Source: Bradyrhizobium sp. 1(2017) (lineage in GTDB: Bacteria > Pseudomonadota > Alphaproteobacteria > Rhizobiales > Xanthobacteraceae). Taken from it: a DNA stretch of 64,000 nt. Of the stretch, positions 54,739 through 63,639 are shown in pieces (the first letter of the stretch is position 1; the number at the start of each line of letters is the position of its first letter). A program made the translations under genes and the position numbers. The stretch lies in NCBI RefSeq assembly GCF_011602485.2, contig NZ_CP050022.2:4856001-4920000 (forward strand). The letters run 5' to 3'. The notes below the pieces were generated by a model. That model ran no database searches, was not told where the DNA came from, and saw only the letters and a list, made by a program, of their open reading frames with translations.

Positions 54739-55722
54739 TCATTCGCGCGCGACCACTGAGTCCAGCCATGCGCAGTTCAGCGGCGGCACGTGCGGATCGG
54801 CGACGCGGACGCCGCGCGCGGCCGCATCGAGCCGCATGTCGCGCAGGCGCTTGCGCTGTTCCTCCGGCATATGGAGGCGCTCGTGGCCCCACAGCGAGGG
54901 TCCATCAAACGTCTCGTGCGGCTGCCAGGTCTCGGGATCGATGACGCGCCCGCCCCAGCCATATTCGATGAAGAAGCCGGAGGGCGTATTTACATAGAAC
55001 GAGGTCATGTGGTCGTTGGTGTGCCTGCCCAGCGTGTAGGCAATGCGCCCCTCATCCATCTGCGCGAGGTCATAGCCCTGCCCGACATCGTCGAGGCTGC
55101 CGAGCTCGACCATGAAATGGTGCATCGCCTTGCGCCCCGAGCCGACCATGGCAAAGGAGTGGTGGCGGCCGTTGACGTGAAAGAAATACAGCCCATAAGG
55201 CTTCAGTCCAAAATCGGAGACGTGGAAGCCGAGCACGTCGCGATAGAACGGCAGCAGCGGCTCGACGTCCTCAACATTGAGCACGACATGTCCCATGCCC
55301 ATCGCGCCGGTGCGGAAACCCGAGATCGGGCGGCCCGGCCTGAAGGGCTCGCTCGCAAGCTCCGGCTTGCAAAAAGCCTCCAGCCGGTTGCCGGCGGGAT
55401 CGGCAAACGCGATTAGCTCGGCGACATGCCGCTCGTCAGCGAGCGCGCGCGAGCCTCTGACGACCTTGACGCCATAGCTTTCCAGGCGTCCGGCCAATTG
55501 ATCCAGTTCGGCAGTAGAGGGAACTTCCCACCCCATCACCGCAAGCCCCGCATCGCTGCTGCCGTCGACGATCAACCGCTGCTTGCGGTCGTCCATCCGG
55601 AAAGCCCGCATCTTGCCGCCGCGATCGACCTGCTGCATCCCGAGCAGCCCGGTCGCCATCCGGCCCCACAGATCGAGCTGGGATGAACTGATCCCGATAT
55701 AGCCGAGCGCGGTGATTTCCAT
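54739..55722 (-). CDS. extradiol ring-cleavage dioxygenase, VOC family
   Basis: A 327-residue type I extradiol dioxygenase with two VOC modules: inactive N-half (MEITALGYIGISSSQLDLWG) and active C-half with iron ligands His in MGHVVLNVEDVEPLL, His in RHTNDHMTSFYVNTP and Glu in FFIEYGWGGRVIDP; the conserved HHFMVELGSLDDVG lies between. Related to BphC/HsaC-type catecholic dioxygenases. GGGAGG before ATG 55722. Divergent from an IclR regulator and an MhpA-like hydroxylase, which would supply its catechol substrate. Confidence 0.9.
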   Translation of the reverse strand: MEITALGYIGISSSQLDLWGRMATGLLGMQQVDRGGKMRAFRMDDRKQRLIVDGSSDAGLAVMGWEVPSTAELDQLAGRLESYGVKVVRGSRALADERHVAELIAFADPAGNRLEAFCKPELASEPFRPGRPISGFRTGAMGMGHVVLNVEDVEPLLPFYRDVLGFHVSDFGLKPYGLYFFHVNGRHHSFAMVGSGRKAMHHFMVELGSLDDVGQGYDLAQMDEGRIAYTLGRHTNDHMTSFYVNTPSGFFIEYGWGGRVIDPETWQPHETFDGPSLWGHERLHMPEEQRKRLRDMRLDAAARGVRVADPHVPPLNCAWLDSVVARE

Positions 55723-55868
55723 CGACGTCCTCCCAAAGGCATCGCAGCGCCGCAGTGCGACGAACTTGATACCGGCCGTGCGCGATCCTACGGTGGCGTC
55801 CCGCAATCGCTTCGCGTTCGCCAAAACGATAATCGCGAGGCCGTCGGCCGCAAGAGAGGAAATACGAA

Positions 55869-56660
55869 GTGTCCAAGGAGCGGACGCGGAACGGCCAGCC
55901 CCGGCAGTCGGAGGGCGTGCGTGCCTTCAAGCGCGGGCTGGACGTGCTGCATGAGGTCAACCGGTCCGGCGGCATCCGCGCCGGCGACGTCGCCCGCGCG
56001 CTCGACCTGCCCCGACCCACCGTCTATCGGCTGCTCGAAACGCTGGAGGAACTCGGCTACGTCGCCCGCAGCGCCAGCGACGACCGCTTTCGCGTGACCC
56101 GGCTCGCCCTCAGTCTCGGCGACGGCTACGACCCCGGCGTGGTGATCTGCCAGGCGGCAGCGCCCTATCTCGCCGAATTGAGCAAGTCCCTGGTCTGGCC
56201 GGTCGATCTCTCCACTTACGAGAACGCGGCGATGGTGGTGCAGGAAACCACTCATTCCCGCAGCCCGCTCTCGATCGACCGTGGCATGATCGGCAAGCGC
56301 CTGCCGATGCTGCGGACCTCCGCGGGCCGCGCCTATCTCGCCGCCTGTCCCGCGCGCGAACGCGACCTCATCGTCAATCATTTACGCCGGATCGACGAGG
56401 CCGACGATCGTCCCTTCCTCGACCAAAGCCGACTCGACCAGATGATCGCCGAGACGGCCGCGCGCGGCTATGCGATCCGCAGCAAGGGCGAGTACAATCC
56501 CAAGACCGCCTCGATCGCCGTCCCGATCGTGCGCAACGGTGCGGTGTTCGGCTGCATCTCGATCATCTGGATCCGCTCGGCGCTGGGGATCGAGGACGCC
56601 GTGACGCGGTTTGCGAGCCAGCTTCAGGAGACGGCGGCGGCCATTCCGGTTGAGGTCTAG
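55869..56660 (+). CDS. IclR-family regulator (MhpR-like)
   Basis: A 263-residue IclR regulator: winged helix (AGDVARALDLPRPTVYRLLE, LGYVARSASDDRFRVTRLAL) and effector domain (GKRLPMLRTSAGRAYLAACP; YAIRSKGEYNPKTASIAVPI). GTG start at 55869. The layout and the RSKGEYNPKTASIA segment resemble MhpR-type activators of hydroxyphenylpropionate catabolism. It lies between the divergent dioxygenase and the hydroxylase and probably controls both. Confidence 0.88.
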   Translation: MSKERTRNGQPRQSEGVRAFKRGLDVLHEVNRSGGIRAGDVARALDLPRPTVYRLLETLEELGYVARSASDDRFRVTRLALSLGDGYDPGVVICQAAAPYLAELSKSLVWPVDLSTYENAAMVVQETTHSRSPLSIDRGMIGKRLPMLRTSAGRAYLAACPARERDLIVNHLRRIDEADDRPFLDQSRLDQMIAETAARGYAIRSKGEYNPKTASIAVPIVRNGAVFGCISIIWIRSALGIEDAVTRFASQLQETAAAIPVEV

Positions 56661-56733
56661 GGGCCGTCCGCAGGGCGGACACTTGGCGCGGCGGCGTTGA
56701 AGCGGCGGCGCGGCTTGGGGAAGAGATAGCCCC

Positions 56734-58242
56734 ATGCAGGATAAATCCGTCCCCGAAGAGTTTGACGTCGTCATCGTAGGCCGTGGCCCGGTCGGCGCCA
56801 CGCTCGCCAATCTGCTCGGCCTTTGCGGCGTGCGGACGCTGGTGCTGGAGCGCGAGGCGCGGACCTATCATCTGCCCCGCGCGGTGCATTTCGACGACGA
56901 ATGCATGCGCGTGTTCCAGACCGTCGGCCTTGCCGACGCGATACTGCCGCAGATCATTCTCAGCCCCGGCATGCTCTTTCTCGATGCCAACGGCCGCATG
57001 CTGCTGGACTGGTCGCGCCCGCAGACGCTGACGCCGATGGGCTGGAATCTCAGCTACCGCTTCCACCAGCCCGATCTGGAGGACGTGCTGATCGGCGGCC
57101 TCCCCCGCTGGCCGCATGTCACCCTACGCAGCCGCTGCGATGTGTTCGCGCTCGATCAGGACGAGACCGGGGTCCGCGTCCGCTACGAGGACCTCTCGAA
57201 CGGGACGCTGACCGAAGTTCGCGCCGGCTATGTGATCGGCTGCGATGGCGCCCGCTCGCTGGTACGCCGCTTCATCGGCTCCGGCATGGACGATCTCGGC
57301 TTCCACGAGCGCTGGCTGGTGATCGATGTGATGCTCAAGCGCGACCGCGACGACCTCGGCGACTACAGCCTTCAGCATTGCGATCCGCGCCGGCCGGCGA
57401 CCTATGTCCGCGGTACCGGCATGCGGCGTCGCTGGGAGATCACGGTGCTTCCGGACGAGGATTCGCAGGAGGTGGCGCAGCCGGCGAAAGTCTGGGAGCT
57501 GCTGTCGCGCTGGATCACACCCGACGATGCCGAGATCGAGCGCGCCGCGGTCTACACCTTTCATTCCGTGATTGCGCAGCAATGGCGGAACGGTCGCCTG
57601 CTGTTGGCGGGCGACTCCGCGCATCAGACCCCGCCCTTCCTCGGCCAGGGCATGTGCGCCGGCATCCGCGATGCCGCCAACCTTGCCTGGAAGCTCGGCG
57701 CCATCGTCCGCGACGGCGCCGCGCCCGATCTGCTCGACACCTATCAGAGCGAGCGGCTGCCGCATGTGCGCGAATTCATCGAGCTCGCCATTCGCCTCGG
57801 CGGTGTGATCAACACCAAGGCGATCGAAGCTGGCCTTGCCGCCGGCGAAGCGCGCGAGAACGCGCCGGTGAAGCTCGAGGTGAAAAAACCCCTGCTCGGC
57901 CCGGGGCTCACGCTGGGCGATCAGCCTCTCGCCGGGCATCTCGCACCGCAATTCCTGCTGAAGGACGGCCGCCGCAGTGACGACCGGGTCGGCTACAGCC
58001 ACGTGCTTCTCGTCGAGACGGCCGCCATGTTGTCATCGCGCTGTGCGTCGTCACAGGCGGGACTCAGTATCCTGACCGGCGACGACGCCGAAGGCGTCGG
58101 GCGATGGCTGCGCGAGCACGGCATTACAGCCGCGCTCGTTCGCCCCGACCGCTATGTCCTCGGCACCGCCCGCAACGATGCAGAGCTCGACCGGCTCATC
58201 ACCGCCATCACGCCTCCAACCTACGTGCCGTCCGCGGCCTGA
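56734..58242 (+). CDS. mhpA: 3-(3-hydroxyphenyl)propionate hydroxylase-like FAD monooxygenase
   Basis: A 502-residue class A flavin monooxygenase: FAD-binding VVIVGRGPVGATLANLLGLC, the DG motif in VIGCDGARSLVRRFIG, and the GD motif LLAGDSAHQTPPFLGQGMCA. The PPFLGQGMCAGIRDAANLAW stretch is the MhpA subgroup signature. Hydroxylates a 3-hydroxyphenyl-alkanoate to its catechol, which the extradiol dioxygenase at 54739 could cleave. Followed by the FAH-family gene after 24 bases. Confidence 0.9.
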   Translation: MQDKSVPEEFDVVIVGRGPVGATLANLLGLCGVRTLVLEREARTYHLPRAVHFDDECMRVFQTVGLADAILPQIILSPGMLFLDANGRMLLDWSRPQTLTPMGWNLSYRFHQPDLEDVLIGGLPRWPHVTLRSRCDVFALDQDETGVRVRYEDLSNGTLTEVRAGYVIGCDGARSLVRRFIGSGMDDLGFHERWLVIDVMLKRDRDDLGDYSLQHCDPRRPATYVRGTGMRRRWEITVLPDEDSQEVAQPAKVWELLSRWITPDDAEIERAAVYTFHSVIAQQWRNGRLLLAGDSAHQTPPFLGQGMCAGIRDAANLAWKLGAIVRDGAAPDLLDTYQSERLPHVREFIELAIRLGGVINTKAIEAGLAAGEARENAPVKLEVKKPLLGPGLTLGDQPLAGHLAPQFLLKDGRRSDDRVGYSHVLLVETAAMLSSRCASSQAGLSILTGDDAEGVGRWLREHGITAALVRPDRYVLGTARNDAELDRLITAITPPTYVPSAA

Positions 58243-58266
58243 CCGAACAATCTCCAAGGATATCTC

Positions 58267-59118
58267 ATGAAGCTGCTCTCTTTCATCGCCAACGGCCGCG
58301 CCTCGTTCGGGGCCATCAAGGACAATGGCGTAGTCGATCTCGGTATGCGCATGGCGCCCTGCACCACGCTGCGGCAATTGCTCGAAGCGGGTCGCGTGGC
58401 CGAGGCGGCAAAGCTGGTCGCGTCTGCGGCCCCGGATGATCCACTCGACAAGATCACCTTTGCACCCGTCATCCCCGATCCCGGCAAGATCATCTGCGTC
58501 GGCCTCAACTATCGCGACCACGTCGCCGAAACCGGCCGCACCGTCACCGAGAAGCCGGCTCTGTTCGTCCGCTTCCCCTGCAGCCAGGTCGGCCATCTCC
58601 AGCCGGTGGTGAAGCCGAAGGTCAGCAACGACTTCGACTATGAAGGCGAGCTCGCGCTTGTTATCGGCAAGGAAGGCCGCCACATCCCGGCGAGCCGCGC
58701 GCTCGACCACATCGCCGGCTATTCCTGCTACAATGAAGGCAGCATCCGCGACTGGCAGCGCCACACCAGCCAGTTCCTCTCCGGCAAGACGTTTGCGGAG
58801 AGTGGCAGCTTTGGTCCGTGGCTGGTGACGGCGGACGAAATTCCGGATCCGTCGAAGCTCACCTTGCAGACACGGCTGAACGGCACTGTGGTGCAGGACA
58901 CCACCACCGATCTGCTGATCACCGCGATCCCCGAGCTGATCGCCTACATCTCGACGATCTGCCCGCTCGTCCCCGGCGACGTCATCGTGACGGGTACGCC
59001 GGGCGGCGTTGGCGCCAAGCGCACGCCGCCGTTGTGGATGCGCCCTGGCGACACCGTCGAGGTCGAGATTTCCGGCATCGGGACCTTGCGCAACAAGGTC
59101 ATCGCTGAACCGGCCTGA
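58267..59118 (+). CDS. fumarylacetoacetate hydrolase-family protein
   Basis: A 283-residue FAH-fold enzyme: KIICVGLNYRDHVAETGR, metal ligands in DFDYEGELALVIGKEGRH, and LIAYISTICPLVPGDVIVTG TPGGVG motif. Family members hydrolyse or decarboxylate oxo-acids from ring-cleavage pathways (MhpD/HpaG-like roles). Between the hydroxylase and a binding protein on the same strand, so it likely processes a ring-cleavage product. Exact reaction not determined. Confidence 0.88.
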   Translation: MKLLSFIANGRASFGAIKDNGVVDLGMRMAPCTTLRQLLEAGRVAEAAKLVASAAPDDPLDKITFAPVIPDPGKIICVGLNYRDHVAETGRTVTEKPALFVRFPCSQVGHLQPVVKPKVSNDFDYEGELALVIGKEGRHIPASRALDHIAGYSCYNEGSIRDWQRHTSQFLSGKTFAESGSFGPWLVTADEIPDPSKLTLQTRLNGTVVQDTTTDLLITAIPELIAYISTICPLVPGDVIVTGTPGGVGAKRTPPLWMRPGDTVEVEISGIGTLRNKVIAEPA

Positions 59119-59159
59119 CCAACCAGCACCAATCAATCAACGACAAACCAGGAAACGCC

Positions 59160-60371
59160 ATGGCCATGACCCGCACGACATCCACCGCCATCCTTCTGAT
59201 CACGATGGCGCTCGCAGGCTCCCCTGCGCGCGCCGAGATCAAGGGCGATGCGATCCGCATCGGCGTCCTCACCGACATGAACGGGGTGTTCGCGACCGCA
59301 ATGGGCCCGGGCTCATTCGAGGCGGCGCGGATGGCGGCGGAGGAGTTCGGCGGCAAGATCAACGGCAAGCCGATCGAGATCTTGCAGGCCGATCACCAGA
59401 ACAAGCCGGACCTCGCGGCCTCGCTCGCACGCAAGTGGTTCAGCGATGGTGTGCAGGCGATCGCAGACGGCGGCAGTTCAGGAGCGGCCCTCGCCGTACA
59501 GGAGTTGGTGCGCGGCAACAACAAGATCTTCCTCGTCTCCGGCGCGGGCGCCAACCAGCTCACCGACGAGGCGTGCGCGCCAACCAGCGTGCAATGGACC
59601 CAGGATGCCTACTCCACGGCGACTGCAGTGGTCTCCGGCGTCATGCAGACCAGCAAGGACCCGTGGTTCTTCATCACCGGCGATTACGCCTTCGGCCATT
59701 CGATCGAGGCGACCGCGCGCGACCGCATCGCTGCGCTCGGCGGCAAGGTTGCCGGCAGCGTGAAAGCCCAGCTCGGCACACCCGACTACAGCTCGTTTCT
59801 GCTGCAGGCCCAGTCCTCCGGCGCAAAGATCCTCGCGATCAATGTCGCCGGCGACAATGCCACCGCGATCAAGCAGGCTGAGGAATTCGGGCTCGCCGAT
59901 CAAGGCATGAAGATTGTGCCGATGTCGTTCCAGAACGTCGACATTGAGGCGGTCGGCCTGAAGGCGACCCGCGGCGATCTCATCGTCACCTCGTTCTTCG
60001 AGGACGTCTCGCCGGCGGCCCGGAAATTCTCCGACGCGTTCTATGCCCGCCGCAAGGCGATGCCGTCGCAGATCCAGGCCGGCGTCTATTCCGCCGTGCG
60101 CCACTATCTGCAAGCCGTGAAGGACACCGACTCGGACGACAGTGCGACCGTGATGGGAAAGATGAAGGCGACGCCGGTGTCGGATGCCTATACGCCCAAC
60201 GGCCACATCCGCGAGGACCAGCGCATGGTGCACGATCTCTATCTGGTGCAGGTCAAGACGCCCGAGGAATCCAGGGGGCCGTGGGACTTCGTCAAGCTGG
60301 TCGCGACGATCCCTCCCGACCAGGCCTTCCGCCCGCTCGACCGCAGCAAGTGCGGCCTCGTCGGCAAGTAG
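59160..60371 (+). CDS. periplasmic binding protein, branched-chain amino acid ABC type
   Basis: A 403-residue solute-binding protein with signal peptide (STAILLITMALAGSPARA) and a type I periplasmic fold (IRIGVLTDMNGVFATAMGPG; EILQADHQNKPDLAASLARK; GDYAFGHSIEATARDRIAAL). In this setting it most likely binds an aromatic acid. No permease or ATPase genes of the transporter follow, so it must use components encoded elsewhere. AGGAAAC before the ATG. Confidence 0.9.
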   Translation: MAMTRTTSTAILLITMALAGSPARAEIKGDAIRIGVLTDMNGVFATAMGPGSFEAARMAAEEFGGKINGKPIEILQADHQNKPDLAASLARKWFSDGVQAIADGGSSGAALAVQELVRGNNKIFLVSGAGANQLTDEACAPTSVQWTQDAYSTATAVVSGVMQTSKDPWFFITGDYAFGHSIEATARDRIAALGGKVAGSVKAQLGTPDYSSFLLQAQSSGAKILAINVAGDNATAIKQAEEFGLADQGMKIVPMSFQNVDIEAVGLKATRGDLIVTSFFEDVSPAARKFSDAFYARRKAMPSQIQAGVYSAVRHYLQAVKDTDSDDSATVMGKMKATPVSDAYTPNGHIREDQRMVHDLYLVQVKTPEESRGPWDFVKLVATIPPDQAFRPLDRSKCGLVGK

Positions 60372-60424
60372 AGCGTTTCCAAGCGAAGTGGATACCGGTT
60401 CGGTCAAGAAAAACGCGACAAATA
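60372..60424. repeat. intergenic repeat (AGCGTTT...GATACCGGTTCG type)
   Basis: Directly after the binding-protein stop: GAGCGTTTCCAAGCGAAGTG, then GATACCGGTTCG and AAAAACGCG. This is a recurrent rhizobial intergenic sequence with GCGTTT/AAACGC ends. A 14-bp palindrome GTTCCGATCGGAAC follows at 60440-60453, between the convergent genes, and may help end transcription. Confidence 0.7.
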
Positions 60425-60466
60425 GGAATCTGCAGCCCCGTTCCGATCGGAACAGGACTCTGGCCC

Positions 60467-61309
60467 TCAGGCTAGGTAGCGCTGGAGATACCCTTCCATG
60501 GCGTAGAGCGCGCAGAGCGCGAGGCTCGACCACACCGCGGCGCTGAAGTACAGGAACATCCAGGTCAGTTCGCCCTTCCAGTGTGCGATGTCGTGCGTCA
60601 CGACCCAGCGCGTTGCGACGTCATGCATGCCTTCGAGAAAGCCCAGGAGCCTGCCGCCCTCGGCGTGGCCAGCCCGCCAGCGGCTGAGATACATCGGCAC
60701 GTCGACGGTGATGAGGAAGGCGAGGAAACAGGCAATGCCGACGATCCCCGCGATCAGCGCCCAGCGCACGGGTCCCTGGAATTCCGGCATCAGCCGGCAC
60801 AGTGCGATGCCGGCGAGGAAGAACGTCACCGCCCACAGCGAGTTCTCGATCGCATTGTAGAGGAAGTTCGTGGTCACCACCGCGTACCAGGAGAAGCATT
60901 CCGCGATGATGATGATCGGCACGATCACGAGCGCGATGTTCACCGCGGTCTCCGCACCCGTCATGTGACCGAGCTGATGCAGGATGATCGCCCATTGCGC
61001 GGCGAAGCAGACTTCGGCCACGGTCGCGACCGTACGGCCGACGAACACGCTCGATAGCCAGGTGTCGAACAGGCAGATGCGCTGCACGTCGGCGCGCGGC
61101 AGCACCGAGCGGAAGGCGCAGCCGAACACATAGGCCGCGCAAAGCAGGAACATCAGGCCGATATCCGAGCCGCCACTGACGCTGCCGGCGACGGTCGGAT
61201 AGAACTCGCGGTACAGCATGAACCAGACGAGGATGTTGGCAGCGCTGACCAGCGTCAGGGACCCCCACCACCACGCGAGGGGATTTGACCGTGCCTGCCA
61301 CTGCAACAT
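60467..61309 (-). CDS. integral membrane protein of unknown function
   Basis: A 280-residue protein with about seven hydrophobic spans (LTLVSAANILVWFMLYREFY; IGLMFLLCAAYVFGCAF; VNIALVIVPIIIIAECFSWY; ALIAGIVGIACFLAFLITVD; WMFLYFSAAVWSSLALCALY). Many aromatic and several His residues face loops (HDIAHWKGELTWM). Start ATG 61309 with GGAGC seven bases before; a longer upstream frame is non-coding. An inverted repeat GTGACA-N17-TGTCAC lies at 61332-61360. No family recognised. Confidence 0.75.
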   Translation of the reverse strand: MLQWQARSNPLAWWWGSLTLVSAANILVWFMLYREFYPTVAGSVSGGSDIGLMFLLCAAYVFGCAFRSVLPRADVQRICLFDTWLSSVFVGRTVATVAEVCFAAQWAIILHQLGHMTGAETAVNIALVIVPIIIIAECFSWYAVVTTNFLYNAIENSLWAVTFFLAGIALCRLMPEFQGPVRWALIAGIVGIACFLAFLITVDVPMYLSRWRAGHAEGGRLLGFLEGMHDVATRWVVTHDIAHWKGELTWMFLYFSAAVWSSLALCALYAMEGYLQRYLA

Positions 61310-61451
61310 GAATCGCTCCGCTGTAATCGACGTGACATTTCTTCGTAATAATCCTGTCACGAGACACCAGGGAATCGCGACAAAAATCTGTGCGCGCCGG
61401 CGCATTTCCACGCGCATGTGAGCCGACTTGCGCGAACGAGTGGTGTCCGCA

Positions 61452-61513
61452 TAATGGACAGATAAGCGCGGCTTCATGAATCTATTGGACAAAAGACGCA
61501 GCCGGGTCCATTA
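61452..61513. promoter_or_regulatory. three TAATGGAC-type boxes before the IclR gene
   Basis: TAATGGAC (61452-61459), TATTGGAC (61483-61490) and inverted GTCCATTA (61506-61513) precede the IclR ATG at 61521. The first is also part of GTCCGCATAATGGAC. Such multiple half-sites fit autoregulation by the IclR protein. Confidence 0.5.
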
Positions 61514-61520
61514 AACCCGC

Positions 61521-62390
61521 ATGGCTCGGACCGTATCCAGACCGCCCCTCGCCTCGTCCTCCGCTGCCGCGGTGCTCGCCGAGAGTGCAGATGACGCCGC
61601 GTTCGCGACGACGCTGGCAAAAGGCCTCGTGGTGCTCGAAGCCTTCAGGGCCGGCGCAACGCAGCTCGGCAACATGGAGCTGTCGACACTCACCGGAATC
61701 CCGCGGCCGACGGTGGCGCGGCTGACGCACACGCTCGCCGAGCTCGGCTACCTCCGCTACGACGCCGGGCGCGCCAAATATCGCGTCGGCGCACGCGCCT
61801 TGCGGATGGCGCATCCGCTCCTCGCCGACATGCAATTCCGCCAGGTCGCGCGTCCCATGATGCAGGAGCTGGCGCAGAGCGTCCGCGGCACGGTCTCGAT
61901 CGGTCTGCTCGATGCGACCTCGATGATCTACGTCGAAACTGCGCGGTCCGGCGACGTCGGTCCCCACGTTCCAGACATTGGCATGCCCATTCCGGTTGTG
62001 ATGACCGCAATGGGCCGCGCCGCGGCAGCGACCTTGCCGCCGGCCGATGCAGCCCAACTGGAACGGCGCATCGCTGCCGAAGACTCCGAGTTGTGGGCGG
62101 CCGTCCAGGACAAATATCGCGCGGGCCTCGCTCAATCCGTCAGCCGCGGCTTCTGCACCTGCTGGGGCGAGTATATGGCTTCGATCCACGCCGTCGCCGC
62201 GCCGCTGTTTCACGCGAGCGAGTCAAAGCAGTCGTTCTCGATCAATTGCGGCATCCCCGCATTCCGGCTTCAGCCTGGACAGCTGGAAGGCGAGATCGGC
62301 CCGCGCATCGCCGCGCTCGCCGACAGCATTCGCGCCCTCGTCGGCCAAACGGCGCCCGCCGCGTCGCCGCGCAAAACAAGAAAATCATGA
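61521..62390 (+). CDS. IclR-family transcriptional regulator
   Basis: A 289-residue IclR regulator: winged helix (NMELSTLTGIPRPTVARLTH, LGYLRYDAGRAKYRVGARAL) and effector domain (VSIGLLDATSMIYVETARSG; GFCTCWGEYMASIHAVAAPL). The first ATG after the TAATGGAC boxes is used. Followed by a CoA transferase 15 bases downstream and a Bug-type binding protein, which it presumably controls. Confidence 0.9.
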   Translation: MARTVSRPPLASSSAAAVLAESADDAAFATTLAKGLVVLEAFRAGATQLGNMELSTLTGIPRPTVARLTHTLAELGYLRYDAGRAKYRVGARALRMAHPLLADMQFRQVARPMMQELAQSVRGTVSIGLLDATSMIYVETARSGDVGPHVPDIGMPIPVVMTAMGRAAAATLPPADAAQLERRIAAEDSELWAAVQDKYRAGLAQSVSRGFCTCWGEYMASIHAVAAPLFHASESKQSFSINCGIPAFRLQPGQLEGEIGPRIAALADSIRALVGQTAPAASPRKTRKS

Positions 62391-62405
62391 GCGCAGGGAA
62401 ATGAC

Positions 62406-63602
62406 ATGGCTGGGCCGCTCGAGGGTTTGAAGGTTCTCGACATCGCGACGATCATCGCCGCGCCGTTCGCCGCGACGCTGCTGACCGACTACGGCGCGGA
62501 CGTGCTCAAGATCGAGATGCCCGGGCATGGCGATGGTGTGCGATCGTTTCCGCCGCTCAAGGACGGCAAGCCGCTGTGGTGGAAGGCCGCCAATCGCAAC
62601 AAGAAGCTCGCTACGCTCGATCTCCGCACGCCGGAAGGGCTTGCGCTGTTCAAGCGGCTGCTTCCCCGCTTCGACGTGCTGATCGAGAATTTCCGTCCGG
62701 GAACGCTCGATCGCTGGGGCCTGTCCAGGGAGGTGCTGTGGTCGATCCAGCCGCGCCTCGTCATCCTGCGCGCCACCGCCTTCGGGCAGAATGGGCCCTA
62801 CCGCGAACGACCCGGCTTTGCCCGTATCTTCGAAGCCATGGGCGGGCTCACCTACATTACCGGCGAGAGCGAAGGCGAACCGACACATCCAGGATATCCA
62901 ATCGGGGATTCGATCGGCGGCCTGTTTGGCGCGGTCGGCGTTCTCGCGGCCCTGTGGAAGCGGGCCCGCGATCCCAATGCGCCAGGCAAGGAGATCGATC
63001 TGGCGCTGACCGAATCCGTCTTCCGGCTGCTCGACGTTCTCGCCATCGAGCACGACCAGCTCGGCACCGTTCGCGGCCGCATCGGCAACGCCAACGGCTA
63101 TTCGGCCCCGGCCGCCGTGTTTCGCACCAGCGACGATCATTGGGTGACGCTCGCAGGCTCGACCAACGCACTGTTTGCAGCAAACTGCCGGGCGATCGAT
63201 CGCTCCGACCTCATCGATGATCCGCGCTTCGCCACGAATGACAAGCGTGTCAAGCACGCCGCAGGGCTCAACGACATCTTCGCGGCCTGGTGCGCAGCAC
63301 ACCCACTCGACGAGGTTCTAGCGACGTTCAGTGCGGCGCAAGGAACGCTGGCGCCGATCTATTCGATCAACCAGATCGCCAACGACCCGCAGGTGCGAGC
63401 GCGCGAGGTCATCACACGCGTCCCCGACGGGGATTTTGGCACCGTTGCCATGACCAACGCCGTTCCACGCTTCACCGTGGACCCGGCGCGATTGAGGCAC
63501 GCCGCCGGCGACATCGGCCAGGACAACCGCGAGGTCTATCGCGACTGGCTCGGCCTGTCCGACCAGGAGATCGAACAGCTCACCCAACGAAAGGTGATCT
63601 GA
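62406..63602 (+). CDS. CaiB/BaiF (family III) CoA transferase
   Basis: A 398-residue family III CoA transferase: GLKVLDIATIIAAPFAATLL, YGADVLKIEMPGHGDGVRSF, LIENFRPGTLDRWGLS and the GRIGNANGYSAPAAVFRTSD region. The Asp nucleophile is likely in the KEIDLALTES/ALTESVFRLLDVLAI area or nearby; not fixed by eye. Activates a carboxylic acid by CoA exchange. Paired with a tripartite-type binding protein that may import the acid. Confidence 0.9.
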   Translation: MAGPLEGLKVLDIATIIAAPFAATLLTDYGADVLKIEMPGHGDGVRSFPPLKDGKPLWWKAANRNKKLATLDLRTPEGLALFKRLLPRFDVLIENFRPGTLDRWGLSREVLWSIQPRLVILRATAFGQNGPYRERPGFARIFEAMGGLTYITGESEGEPTHPGYPIGDSIGGLFGAVGVLAALWKRARDPNAPGKEIDLALTESVFRLLDVLAIEHDQLGTVRGRIGNANGYSAPAAVFRTSDDHWVTLAGSTNALFAANCRAIDRSDLIDDPRFATNDKRVKHAAGLNDIFAAWCAAHPLDEVLATFSAAQGTLAPIYSINQIANDPQVRAREVITRVPDGDFGTVAMTNAVPRFTVDPARLRHAAGDIGQDNREVYRDWLGLSDQEIEQLTQRKVI

Positions 63603-63639
63603 CCTTCAGAGACCAAAACAACAAAATGGGAGGAAAACA

